From Hirundichthys speculiger (taxonomy: Eukaryota; Chordata; Actinopteri; Beloniformes; Exocoetidae), in NCBI GenBank assembly GCA_018398805.1, contig JAGFBZ010002129.1:1240001-1304000 (forward strand): a DNA stretch of 64,000 bases. Direction: 5' to 3'. This document shows, piece after piece, positions 42,586 to 53,819 of this stretch. The notes beneath the pieces were generated by a model, which was given only the letters and a program-made list of their open reading frames with translations, was not told where the DNA came from and searched no databases. The position numbers and the translations under genes are program-made. The stretch's first letter is position 1, and each line of letters starts with the position of its first letter.

Positions 42586-44726
42586 TTGAGAATAAAGTCG
42601 AAATGTAGTTTCCAGAATAAAGTTAAAATGTTGAGAATAAAGACGAAATGTTGAGAATAAAGACGAAATGTTGGGAATAAAGTCAAAATGTTGGGAATAA
42701 AGACGAAATGTAATTTCCGGAATAAAGTCGAAATGTTGAGAATAATGTCGAAAATAAAGTCGAAATGTAGTTTCCGGAATAAAGTCGAAATGTAGTTTCC
42801 GGAATAAAGTCGAAATGTAGTTTCCGGAATAAAGTCGAAATGTAGTTTCCGGAATAAAGTCGAAATGTAGTTTCCAGAATAAAGTCGAAATGTTGAGAAT
42901 AAAGTTGAAATGTAATTTCCGGAATAAAGTCGAAATGTCGAGAATAAAGACTAAATGTCGAGAATAACGTCGAAATGTCGAGAATAAAGTCAAAATGTAG
43001 TTTCCGGAATAAAGTCGAAATGTTGAGAATAAAGTCGAAATGTAGTTTCCAGAATAAAGTTGAAATGTCGAGAATAAAGACGAAATGTAATTTCCAGAAT
43101 AAAGTCGAAATGTTGAGAATAAAGACGAAATGTCGAGAATAATGTCGAGAATAAAGTTGAAATGTAGTTTCCAGAATAAAGTCGAAATGTTGAGAATAAA
43201 GACGAAATGTTGAGAATAATGTCGAAAATAAAGTTGAAATGTAGTTTCCAGAATAAAGACAAAATGTCGAGAATAAAGTCGAAATGTTGAGAATAAAGAC
43301 GAAATGTCGAGAAAAAAGTTGAAATGTAGTTTCCAGAATATAGACGAAATGTCGAGAATAAAGTCGAAATGTAGTTTCCAGAATAAAGTCGAAATGTTGA
43401 GAATAAAGACGAAATGTTGAGAATAATGTCGAAAATAAAGTTGAAATGTAGTTTCCAGAATAAAGACAAAATGTCGAGAATAAAGTCGAAATGTAGTTTC
43501 CGGAATAAAGTCGAAATGTCGAGAATAAAGACGAAATGTCGTTTCCAGAATAAAGTCGAAATGTCGTTTCCGGAATAAAGTCGAAATGTTGAGAATAAAG
43601 ACAAAATGTCGAGAATAAAGTCGAAATGTTGAGAATAAAGTTGAAATGTAGTTTCCAGAATAAAGTCGAAATGTTGAGAATAAAGACGAAATGTCGAGAA
43701 TAAAGTCGAAATGAAGTTTCCAGAATAAAGTCGAAATGTTGAGAATAAAGACGAAATGTTGAGAATAATGTCGAAAATAAAGTTGAAATGTAGTTTCCAG
43801 AATAAAGACAAAATGTCGAGAATAAAGTCGAAATGTTGAGAATAAAGACGAAATGTCGAGAAAAAAGTTGAAATGTAGTTTCCAGAATATAGACGAAATG
43901 TCGAGAATAAAGTCGAAATGTAGTTTCCAGAATAAAGTCGAAATGTTGAGAATAAAGACGAAATGTTGAGAATAATGTCGAAAATAAAGTTGAAATGTAG
44001 TTTCCAGAATAAAGACAAAATGTCGAGAATAAAGTCGAAATGTTGAGAATAAAGACGAAATGTCGAGAAAAAAGTTGAAATGTAGTTTCCAGAATATAGA
44101 CGAAATGTCGAGAATAAAGTTGAAATGTAGTTTCCAGAATAAAGTCGAAATGTTGAGAATAAAGACGAAATGTTGAGAATAATGTCGAAAATAAAGTTGA
44201 AATGTAGTTTCCAGAATAAAGACAAAATGTCGAGAATAAAGTCGAAATGTTGAGAATAAAGACGAAATGTCGAGAAAAAAGTTGAAATGTAGTTTCCAGA
44301 ATATAGACGAAATGTCGAGAATAAAGTCGAAATGTAGTTTCCGGAATAAAGTCGAAATGTCGAGAATAATGTCGAAATGTTGAGAATAAAGACGAAATGT
44401 CGTTTCCAGAATAAAGTCGAAATGTCGTTTCCGGAATAAAGTCGAAATGTTGAGAATAAAGACAAAATGTCGAGAATAAAGTCGAAATGTTGAGAATAAA
44501 GTTGAAATGTAGTTTCCAGAATAAAGTCGAAATGTTGAGAATAAAGACGAAATGTCGAGAATAAAGTCGAAATGAAGTTTCCAGAGTAAAGTCGAAATGT
44601 TGAGAATAAAGACAAAATGTCGAGAATAAAGTCGAAATGTTGAGAATAAAGTCGAAATGTAGTTTCCAGAATAAAGTCGAAACGTCGAGAATAAAGTTGG
44701 AATGCAGTTTCCAGAATTCCAGAATT
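42586..44726. repeat. Minisatellite of 20 bp and 25 bp units with 207 bp higher-order period
   Basis: The two unit types are GTCGAAATGTTGAGAATAAA (20 bp) and a 25 bp form in which AGTTTCC(A/G) replaces TTG before GAATAAA. Variants use GAC or TTG for GTC and TCG for TTG. The variant AATAATGTCGAAAATAAAG recurs at 43215, 43422, 43764, 43971 and 44178, giving spacings of 207, 342, 207 and 207 bp. Blocks of units have therefore been duplicated as groups. Neither unit has a stop codon in any minus-strand frame, which explains ORFs of 713 and 592 codons here. These are not genes. Confidence 0.95.
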
Positions 44727-44801
44727 GGTATAGTTCCTTTTTTTTTGAACAGGTGCAATTTCTGACACAATCTCTTCAAAGTACGAATACTTATTATGAT
44801 A

Positions 44802-44834
44802 CTGTGTCTATGTGATAAAAGCACATAGACACAG
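44802..44834. repeat. Perfect 13 bp stem hairpin in the element's unique region
   Basis: CTGTGTCTATGTG, a 7 nt loop (ATAAAAG), then CACATAGACACAG. It lies between the minisatellite and the right TIR. Confidence 0.85.
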
Positions 44835-44995
44835 ACATTATGTTGGTAGAGTAAAGCTGGTTTGAATAAATCTTTAAGGCAACTTTATTGTGGAAAATGC
44901 ATTTCGACTTTCTTCTCGTAAGTGAGGAATGAAAAAAAATCATTGCCCACAATGTTTTTTTCTCAGTGTGGCCCTAATACTCCGTCGTAGGAGGA

Positions 44996-46735
44996 AACTA
45001 AAACAAGAGCCGCAAAAAAACCAAGCCAATGTAGAGGCAGGGAAATAAAAGTTAAGCTCCCTTGCTTGTCCCGTGCTCCGTGTCCTGTGAGACAGTGGCA
45101 GGGAAGAGGATTTGATTATCCAGGACAATCTCTTCTTTAGATTAGCCTTCTTAGTTCCACAGGCGGGAAAACATCACAGATGAAGCAATGTGTTGTGGAT
45201 ATGAATCAAAGGGGAGCGTTGCACCCTGGAAGAGCCGAGTGTTTACAGAGGACTGCGAGGAACAAAGGCTGCAGAGGCTTACGTTGATGGACGCAAATCC
45301 TGAGTCTTGCTAACTACCCACTTCGGCTCCCATTCGGAGCACGGCTGAGGGGAACTTTGATCTCTCACATGCAGTCACCTGGCTGTTTTCCGCCGGCGCG
45401 GATCAGTCTAGACAGATAACGCAAACACAAGCTTGTCCCGTGAATTTCACCCGCCTGCACCGTCGAAAACACATAGAAATATTCTCACATCTTTCTCACA
45501 ACAATCCACTCTGGCACGACAGATGTTTCTCATCTAGACTGGGCTGCTTTCTTTTTTCTTATTGACAGCATGTTGTGTTGGAGATTCAAGGAGATTTCAG
45601 ACACACTGTTGGATAGTGCACGTCTCATTTCATTTGCACGTGTGTGTGTGTGTGCTTGTGCGTATGGCAGCCTGCTGGATGGATGGTATTGATTATAGTG
45701 TTTCACATCCACCTCTCATCGCTTCCTGTGTTACATCCCCTTTAATATCTTGTCATGTAAGTTGACAGTAGTTACCAGTTACAAGCCGCCCAGAGCATCA
45801 CAGCAGTCTGCTGCAACAGACCACAATATACACGAGTTTGAACAAACACACACACACACCGGGCCGATGGCAATGGTAGCTATCTTTAAGTGACAACTAT
45901 TGACGGGGATTACAGGTGGAAATTTGGCTAAATGTGACCGTGTTTTCTTCAGACTTGGAAGTGGATTTAATCATCCCTCCAACTGACCTGAACTCCTGCT
46001 CCTCCAGAGTTCAGGTCAGGGTTATGAAGCTGCAGACTGCCGTCTCAGGCTCACACTTTTAGGACCTTTGTGTTTTCACAGCAGTGCCCCCTGGTGATGG
46101 GGTGACAGTACTGCAGCCTCCCCTCTCCCCGACTGACAGGCAGTATTATGAACGTTCCACAGAAATCCTCCTTCTTTCAGTGCAAATATTTATAAAATTG
46201 AGCTCCGAAACTACTGAGTTCAATAATATGTTTTATAATTGTGTTATTGTAATAAAGTCTCAGACACAACAAAATACTGAAACATTTTGTCTTTTGGAGG
46301 CAGCTGTGCTTCAACTAAAGGTTCAATGACTTCTCACAATCCAGTTCAAAAGGCTGCGATTAAGGAAGAAAAAAAGAGACAGTTTTATACTCTGAAAGAA
46401 AAATACTTATTTAACCAACTGAGATATACAAAAAAAAACTTGAGAGGAATAAAACTATGCAATAAGAAAAAAAAGGGAAAAATAAACATTAAAATGGGCC
46501 TGAAGAGGTTCTGCTGGACAGTTTCAGTGAGGAAGCTGCCCTTTGATTTGTTATATGTATCTTGGGAAAAAAAAAAAAAGTCTTTTGAGTACGTTGAACT
46601 TTTAAGCTAATTTCCCAGATATAAATTGAGCATAAGTCACATTTTTGTCTCCAATTAGAGTTAATCTGAGTCCACAAAATCACAACATGTAGGGTGTACA
46701 CTACAGTACATGACAACATCTGACATGTTTGTGAC
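44996..46735. other. No recognised gene or transposon
   Basis: Unassigned sequence. Short TG run at 45641-45655 and AC run at 45846-45860. ORFs up to 107 codons include lysine-rich products of A runs (46287-46610) and are discounted. Confidence 0.4.
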
Positions 46736-46736
<1 letters not shown>

Positions 46737-46800
<64 letters not shown>

Positions 46801-46811
46801 TTATTATTATA
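46737..46811. repeat. AAT microsatellite, about 21 units, with a short inverted end
   Basis: Uninterrupted AAT units end at about 46800 and meet TTATTATTATAAATAAT, so the array can fold back at its right edge. Confidence 0.95.
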
Positions 46812-46814
46812 AAT

Positions 46815-47180
46815 AATACCAATAAATAAATTATAATACTCATACTTAATATTCAATAGTTCAAGTGTACTTAATTATATCCCATCACAGATTTTATAAA
46901 ATACTTACTGAACATTCTTTGAAGTTTAACGTCTTTCCCAACATTAACAGTCATTAAGTTAGCATGTTATTGGGTTTACAAAAACTAACAAATTAAATAA
47001 AGCAAACTAATAAAACTAGTCTCTAAACTGATAAACACAAAAGCTGATGGCTCATTTCACCATAAACTATTGTAAAACGGTGAATGACCTCAGACAAAAC
47101 TCACACTTCTGCGGTCGTCCATTAGCAAATAAAAAGTATTTTATCTTGTTTTTTGGATGACATCATCCAGTTCGGTGACC
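46815..47180. other. No recognised feature
   Basis: A/T-rich sequence, nothing identified. Confidence 0.45.
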
Positions 47181-47184
47181 TGAA

Positions 47185-47400
47185 CTGTTGCGAGACAAAC
47201 TCGAGTCCTGAAGCTGCAGCCGCTCTGCTACGTAAAGTTGCAGTTCCTTGACTGGCCACTAGGTGCTGGCTCCAAGAACAAGTCCCTCTCCATTTAGCCC
47301 CATGCTAAAATGTCCAACATTGCTGCAGAAAGAAACATCTTTACAGCGTGGTTAAAAAAAAATAAACAAAACAAAAACAGTTTTGGTCTCAGACAATTTC
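47185..47400 (+). repeat. Family A fragment
   Basis: GTTGCAGTTCCTTGACTGGC, CACTAGGTGCTGGCTCCAAG, CCATTTAGCCCCATGCTAAA and TTGCTGCAGAAAGAAAC (47234-47337) are the family arm. Compare 7034-7130 and 56105-56200. Confidence 0.65.
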
Positions 47401-48480
47401 TTGTTGGCCAACAATGGTGGAGGAAGCAGAAATTTGAATTTGCAGCAAATTGGAATGATCTTTGAAGAACAAATAAACATTTGAGACTCCATGTATGACC
47501 GGCCGATGGGAATTAAATTTGTTAAAAATAAATAAAAAAGTACTAAAATACACAGAAGCGTTTAAACCACAAGCAGACTGATCCTTTACAGACCATATCT
47601 CATCTCCGTCTTTCTCTTTTGCTCTCCAGCTGTTCTTATGTGGCGCATCTAAATCCAAAATGTCAGAAGTAATTGAGACAGCGATCTGGACTTGAGAACT
47701 TGAATTAGCTGAGGCTAAATTGCCTTCAGGCTCCTGCAGAAGTTCATACCAATCGTCCTCTTGGCCTTTAAAGCAGGAATCTTCCAGGTCACGCGTGTCC
47801 TTAAAGTTTAAAGAGTTTGATTTTCTCTCTCGTTCGGCATTTCAATCCGAGGGCTCAGATCAAGCTGTTGTTGAGCCCTCTGATCTGAGGCTTGATCTAG
47901 TGTCCCCGCCTGTACAAGCTAGTCCAGAATGAAGGTTGATCCTTGTCCTTTGGAGAGCGTAAAGCCGCACTGATCCCATAATGCATTTCACTAAGCTATG
48001 CATTTCAGCTAATGCTACTAATTCTAGTGTTTCTTTTTTGAAAGGAGACGTATTTCAGACTCATTGTAAAACGTTGCCAAGATTTTCTGGGGTCTTAATA
48101 ATTTAACGTAATGTCTGTCAAGTCTTTTCCACCAGTGGAAGGATCGTCAAGACAAACCAAAATACGGGAGCGCTAGTAGAGCAGGAACGAGAGCGTTCAT
48201 CAAAACTGGAAACTCAGAAATCAAACAGCAGGAGATAGTCTCGATTAATTTAATGGTGCAACAAAATGCCAGCCAGTGAGACCAAAACATTTTGACAGCA
48301 ATATTGAACATAAATAGGGCTACCTATACCGCTAGCAAAAAAAATAAGTATGGTTTAACATGCAACTGAACTAGAGGCAGCAGTGGATCAATCATTTTTA
48401 TACATTTTTAAAATCAAAACTCTGCTTGTGGATGTTCTCCGTTGGTTTAAAACATTTTAACCATCACGCTCTGCTGTTTA
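47401..48480. other. No recognised gene; small hairpin near 47851-47885
   Basis: GAGGGCTC and GAGCCCTC (inverse) flank AGATCAAGC, with a matching GCTTGATC further on. Not interpretable alone. Otherwise unassigned. Confidence 0.35.
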
Positions 48481-48765
48481 CAGATCTTGGGTTATTTAAA
48501 ACAGAGTTTAAATGGGGCGGCTCCAGAGGGAAGGTGGCTGTGTCCTGGCTAGCGTCCAGGTTAGCTCGCTGTGATCATTTGGTCCTTTTTGGATCATTTC
48601 GAAAATACTTTATTAAAGACCGGATTGAAGTGGATTAAAACTACAGTTAGCCAATTTGGCATCACCCAGCGGTTCCAAAAAGGACTTCAAACTGTTGCTT
48701 AGAAAACGTCTGGGTGACGTCACAGTGCCTTTGTCCAGTTCTTTTTATACAACCTTTGGTTGGCA
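48481..48765 (+). repeat. Family A fragment, right end
   Basis: GGCATCACCCAGCGGTTCC, AAAAAGGACTTCAAACTGTT, GGGTGACGTCACAGTG and GTCCAGTTCTTTTTATACAA (48658-48753) give the clearest copy of the right terminal module in the window. Confidence 0.65.
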
Positions 48766-49335
48766 GTTCCTTTTTTAATGACAAACTTTATTTCTCCTGT
48801 AAAAAATATCTGCTATTTCCTTAAAGTGGAAGTGAGAAATGTACTTTTTCTCCTGACTTTTTCCACCCCCAACACCTGCAGCTATTGTTTCCAAAAGTCC
48901 TTATTTAAACTCCTTTCGTGAGACCGCTCAGCAGCTGCCAGTAGAAGATATGCTTGGCACATGATTCTTTAAAGGAAAAAAGAACATTATAGTTTTAACT
49001 GACATTTCAGCAGGCTGACAAAGAACTCATGGCCTGACCCATCCTTATTAAATTATGGCAAAAATGTTTTATCCATAAAGTGATCAAGAGCCTGCTAAAG
49101 GCTCCTTTCATCAAACGAAACACGAGTGATCAAAATCTATGCGTGTAGTATATGTAGTGATAAAATGAATTAGAACCTATTCTGCACCATTTTAAACTCC
49201 CCTTCTGTTGCTGCATCAGACATCTTTTGGGTTTTTAAGATCCAAGGATTTTCTTTTTTTAATCTCCCTCTGTCTGTGACTGGTGCCAGCCTAAGGGACT
49301 GGGAGATTCACCCAATTAATTTACAAAGGCCGGCA

Positions 49336-49371
<36 letters not shown>

Positions 49372-50496
49372 AAAGAAAGCGTTCAAACGGATGGCCTCTA
49401 AACGTAATTAATTAAGTTGAGTGCGTCTTCCGCTACACAGGCGGCACGGTGTGGTGAGAAGCTGACGTCATGGTCGTAACGGAGACTCGGAGACTTTTGT
49501 TAGCTCTGCAAAGGTACGTATGACTTATGAGATGTCAGTCTGCTGTTTAGTTTGGATCGTATATGCAAAATTCAGGTCGATGAAGTTAATATAAGTGGTG
49601 TTTGCGGCGCTGTGTGTATGTTATACCGTTTGCTTTCTAGTGTAAAAGCTAGTCAACAAAAACGAGGCCCCACTGAGATATGAAACTTTTATATCGCTGC
49701 ATAATGGAGGTAGTCGAGCTCTGTGCTGAAAGCCCATGGGAGACTAAATTAGAGTAAGAGATGTTGATGCAGGTCCATTTTTGTAATTCAAGAAGAAACA
49801 GTGGACTGCTTCAGGGACATTGAACAAGATGACTTTCTGTGTTCGCCCCATAATTGTGGGAGCACTTCTGCTCAACTGGAACCTTTTGTCTTGTACAGAT
49901 GTGGGTTCCTGCTCTTTACCTGGAGCAAAGTTGTTTTTCGGGGTGAAGACTGAAATGGTTACATGTCGAGATGCATTTTGACTGCGGGGCATTTTTCTCC
50001 AGAGATGAGTGTGGGGGCTTGACAGAGAATGAGGAGCAGTGATTGTGAAAAGTAGTGGCTCAGAAGAGTTAAGTAACTCTTTGGCTTTTTTTTTGTTTTT
50101 TTTTAAACCACATCAGCTATGTTCTACAGCACAAATAAAAACAAAGAAAACCTCAGCAGCTGTCGGAAGGAGCCAGTCTTGTGTGGAAGTGCAGTTCTTT
50201 TTATTGTGGCTCTACTGACGCTGCTGAAGCAGACCGTTAACGATCAAACGCTTAACCACGTTCGATTGCTGCGTCATCTCCGTTGTGGGACCCTGGTCAC
50301 ATGTTCTGCTGTAATACAGGCTGTCCGAGCACCACGGAGCATCACGCAGAAGGTGGCAGCACTCGCGCTCATACGCTCCCCCTGGCAAAAGAGGACCGGA
50401 CCACCGCTCGTGTAGCTGTCAGTGCTGAGCTTTTCCTGGTCGGAACGACGGAAACGTAGCCTGGAATCTCTTAGGAGGTTCAGCGCGTTGATATTC
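48766..50496. other. No recognised gene; poly-A run at 49338-49366
   Basis: Mostly unique sequence with a 29 bp A run. Two ORFs (49744-49992 minus, 82 codons; 50119-50415 plus, 98 codons) have no recognisable features. The plus one starts FYSTNKNKENLSS and contains a hydrophobic run, but lacks support. Confidence 0.35.
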
Positions 50497-50504
50497 TTGC
50501 CCAC

Positions 50505-51518
50505 CAGAGGTGGGCGATACCGGGAATTTCGGTATCGATCTGATACCAAGTAAATACAGGGCCAGTATCGCCAATACCGATGACGATACCGATACTTTTT
50601 CATATTAAGCTTGATCTATCATGAAACTGCTGACCTTTTGGTGTTTTTGTGATTTTTGTCTATGGATTATTTTGTTAAAGCCTAGGATACAATTCGGCAA
50701 ACTTTATAGGTGACAACCTATAAATATTCTGTAAATATTCCTTGGAGTTGAATTGTTCTGTTTATAGTGGGTTTTTTTTAGTCCACCTCTTATGATATTA
50801 TATCTTTGAATACTTGTGTAATTTTGTTTGCACTGTGTGCACTTTTCTGTTGCTTTAACTTTAAAGGAGTATGTAATGTTATTTTATCTAAGATAACACC
50901 TTTCAATGGGATACATGACATGTACTGGGTTATTTCAAGGTCTTAATTATATTTTTTTGAGTTGGCTCTGGTAACATATGACTTAAGTAACATCTACTTT
51001 GAAAGTTAATATGAACTTGATGCTGAAGATGACCACTCTTATCTACCTGGATACTCTCTGGCTAAAGATAAAAGACTTTTTACAAACTACGAAGCTTGCC
51101 GTTGTTTCGTTTTCGAGGATTAAAATGCAGCCAAACCGCGCTCCTTTCTAGCCATTTCTTGATTCTTCTGCTCCTTTATCTCTCTCTGTGATGTGTGCGT
51201 GTTGACAAGGGGGAGGAGAGAGTACTGAGTGGGCGGCGCCGGGGGGGAGGGGCCAGGTTGAGGCTACCTACGTGCTTGTTTGGCTGATGCCGCTGGCTGA
51301 GCCACGTGCTGGTGCAACGTCAAAAGATGAGATGAGAGGGAGGAGGACATAGAGACAGCGTGTCAGACACACTTCAATGAATTCGCACTTCGCAGCCGTC
51401 AGTGCTTGTGGGAGAGAAAAAAAAGCTTGAGTATCGATTTTTTTTTTTTTACATGAGTTTTGTTCGATATCAGTACCCAAGGTTGGTATCGATATTTGGA
51501 TTGATCCTCCCACCTCTT
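50505..51518. mobile_element. 1,014 bp hAT-like element with perfect 8 bp TSD
   Basis: TTGCCCAC flanks both sides (50497-50504 and 51519-51526). The ends are CAGAGGTGGG and the inverse of AAGAGGTGGG, a nine-of-ten TIR starting CAG as in hAT. Sub-terminal arms are rich in GATACCG / CGGTATC motifs (CGGTATCGATCTGATACC on the left, GGTTGGTATCGATATTTGG on the right). No transposase frame. Confidence 0.85.
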
Positions 51519-51526
51519 TTGCCCAC

Positions 51527-52145
51527 TTTGTCCCTCCTCTCATGCTGAACCAGCGTGTCATCTTCTCTGCACAGAGGTCTTTCATTCACTTTACCCACAT
51601 CATGTCAGCCATGAAGGGACAAATGGGGCAGCTTCTTCACTTTGGAGCTACGTGATGTTCACTCCACAACATCACAGTATAACACCAAGGCTGTTTTAAA
51701 GGTAGAAAAAGGAATGGTCTCTATCGCTTATTTTGGCTTTTTGCTTTCTTTACCAGAAGTGGTTGCGTCTGCAAAAAGCAACTAATGCAACACATTACTG
51801 CCACCGAACGTATAATATTATCACCATTTCATGGTGCTCAGGTAGGCTGTATTCATCTCTAGAACAATCTACTGAGTTGCCCTTCGTCTGGCCCATCCTC
51901 CAGGAACTATTTGTTTTGGAAACCCCTACCATGAGCAGTTTTGTACCAACCAGACAGCTACAAGCTAATTTCCATCTGTTGTCCTTGTGCTTTACATAGC
52001 CTACATACAGTAGGTAGAAAACTTAAAATACAAATATTAAACAGAACATCCCAAAGATGAAAAAAGCACCACCAGATGAATCAGATCAACTACAGCTGAT
52101 ATTTTCATTAGTTAAATAGAATTTTTTTTTTCTAAGTAGAAATCA
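51527..52145. other. No recognised feature
   Basis: Unassigned. The 88-codon ORF at 51733-51999 has no features. Confidence 0.4.
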
Positions 52146-52149
52146 CTAC

Positions 52150-52640
52150 CACACCATACCTTTATGACAGCACACCTGATTTATCTTGAAGCCATATTGT
52201 AACATGGAAATATAAAATGTTGTAAAGTGCTTCAGTTTCTGACAGCTGTTGGAAAGGAATTCTGCATTTCTGCAGCTTTGACTGTAAACCACTTCTGGCC
52301 CAAAAGAAGAATCTAATAATACAGCAGTCTCCTCTGGTGGAGGCTCGGGTCGATCTAATGCCTGTTTCATCATGATTTCACAAACACTTAAAGGGGCTGT
52401 GGTGCAAGGTCGTGACAAATCTTGTATACTAAACTAATTTTAGCCACAGAAATCCAATTTTCAAGTGTAAGCAATTTAGATTTCTTAAAAATGTTGCAAT
52501 AATAGTAAGAGACTGTTTTGCTGTCCAATGTCTTGAGCGTTTGTTTGTGCAGACCTCGAAGTGATTTGTATTGCTGGCGGTGGCTGACTGGGAACAAGTT
52601 GTTATTTGTGCACACAAACTTCAACACAAGAAGGTGGTGA
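52150..52640 (-). mobile_element. LINE C-terminal fragment, minus strand
   Basis: Minus-strand frames read SLRGLHKQTLKTLDSKTVSY and ISVAKISLVYKICHDLAPQP, then after stops IRSTRASTRGDCC and GLQSKLQKCRIPFQQLSE. The order LVYKI..LAPPPL..STRA..GDC is the C-terminus of fish LINE ORF2. Several stops and frame shifts show it is dead. Confidence 0.65.
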
Positions 52641-52920
52641 GCAGAGCCAGGCGACTTCTACAAAGCAGCGGTGTTTCATGGCTTGAGAATAGCAACACAT
52701 GGGAGATGAGCCCTTGTCAATACGGAAAAAGTCCAACACCATCATCCCTCCTACCTTTTGTTTCCAACAAAGCTACCAAAGGTAAGTGAAACGCTTGCCC
52801 TTGGCATCTATTATAGCTGCATCGCGGGATGCTCAGTTTCCTCCGGACAAATCCTGCAACCAGAAGCGAAAAGCATTAATATTAGCATCATGTTACACAT
52901 CAGTTGTTAGATTTATCAAA
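52641..52920. other. No recognised feature
   Basis: Short unassigned gap between a LINE fragment and the Tigger-like element. Confidence 0.4.
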
Positions 52921-52922
52921 TA

Positions 52923-53673
52923 TAGTGGTACCTCTACTTACGAACGTCTCTACATACGAAATTTTCAGGTTATGAAATGTCTCAATGGGAAAATATTGCC
53001 TCTTGTTACGAAAGAAATTTCAGGATATGAAAGGCAAAAATACAGTCGCGCTGCTACTCGCAGCTCCCAGAGTTTACCAAACGTAAAAATACTTGTCGAC
53101 TCTGAATCTTGGTTTGAAAGCTGTGCGTCCGAGCTGCTCTGCCATTGGTTATCGCTTAGCATCTTCCTGGCATCCCATTGGCTAGGAGGGACCCTTGTCT
53201 GTATGAGCGTAACCCAGCAACCCAGATAAACAAACAGTTTTTACCTCCGCCAAGAAGGTTATGTTTTTGCCGGCGTTTATCTGTCTGTCTGTGTTCAAGA
53301 TAACTCAAAAAGTTATGGATAGATTTTGATTTAAATTTTCAGGAGTTGTCAGAAATGTGAAAAGAAAGAACTGATTTCCTTTTTGGGTGTGATCCGGAAG
53401 AAATCCTGGATTCTGGATCACTTTCAAATTTTCGATAACTGTTGCCCTCGGTGGAAGTTCTCCAAGTGCTTTTCTAGTTCTAACATGTATTTCTTACAGG
53501 TTTTTATGCAATTTCATGTATTATTTATAATTTATAAAAAAATTATGTTCGAATTTTGGGGGGCTTGGAACAGATTAGGGCATTTACATGGAAAACGTGT
53601 CTCTACTTACGAAAGTTTCAGGTTACGCAACTACTTCCAGAACCAATTAATTATGTAAGTAGAGGTACCACTG
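52923..53673. mobile_element. Tigger/pogo-like TIR element with TA duplication, 751 bp including a nested insert
   Basis: The left end TAGTGGTACCTCTACTTACG and the reverse complement of the right end, CAGTGGTACCTCTACTTACA, differ mainly at the first and last of these bases. TA flanks both sides (52921-52922 and 53674-53675), the Tc1/mariner target. Sub-terminal TTACGAA and TTTCAGGTTA motifs recur in both arms. There is no transposase. A 235 bp ACCTCCGCC element at 53243-53477 sits inside and is younger. Confidence 0.8.
53243..53477 (+). mobile_element. ACCTCCGCC-family element, internally deleted, nested
   Basis: Starts ACCTCCGCCAAGAAGGTTAT, continues TATCTGTCTGTCTGTG and CAAGATAACTCAAAAAGTTA, and ends AAGTGCTTTTCTAG. 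Relative to 56462-56883 it lacks the central-right part and the CTTGGCGGAGG motif (here CCTCGGTGGAAG). TT on both sides is a possible target duplication. Confidence 0.75.
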
Positions 53674-53694
53674 TATTTGTAAATATTTATAATC

Positions 53695-53790
53695 CCTAGC
53701 AGACAGATGGGATAACCTCCAGCCCTCTGGCTACTCTGAACAGGATGAAACATGTATGGATTGATGACTCGACCTGCCATAGGGGGTCAG
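53695..53790 (+). mobile_element. LINE/SINE tail fragment
   Basis: GGGATAACCTCCAGCCCTCT, CTCTGAACAGGATGAAAC and TGTATGGATTGATG resemble the fish tail GGCTCCAGCNCCC..ACCCTGAACAGGATAAGC..GGATGGATG. Confidence 0.55.
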
Positions 53791-53819
53791 GGTTAAGCAA
53801 TATAATAAATGATGATTTA

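Larger units (their letters stand above)
42492..44989. mobile_element. 2,498 bp TIR element built around a minisatellite
   Basis: The left TIR (42492-42585) and right TIR (44900-44989) are near-identical inverse copies: TACGACGGAGTGTAAGGGCC against TACGACGGAGTATTAGGGCC, then ACACTGAGAAAA, GTGGGCAATGATTTTTTTT and CATTCCTCACTTACGAGAAG. GGAGGA stands directly outside both ends (42486-42491 and 44990-44995), a candidate 6 bp TSD. The interior is a minisatellite (42586-44726) followed by about 170 bp of non-repetitive DNA. There is no transposase or other credible protein, so it would need an autonomous partner. Superfamily not assigned. Confidence 0.85.

Noticed and set aside
42586..44726. CRISPR array
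   Set aside because: Units are contiguous 20 and 25 bp repeats without unique spacers, in vertebrate-type DNA and inside a TIR element.
42990..44768. 592-codon minus-strand ORF
   Set aside because: Same satellite in another frame; no start context, promoter or non-repetitive domain.
42683..44824. 713-codon minus-strand ORF as a giant repetitive protein gene
   Set aside because: The whole frame is minisatellite; both repeat units lack stops in every minus-strand frame and several frames are open at once.
46661..46843. Poly-tyrosine ORF
   Set aside because: Translation of the AAT microsatellite.
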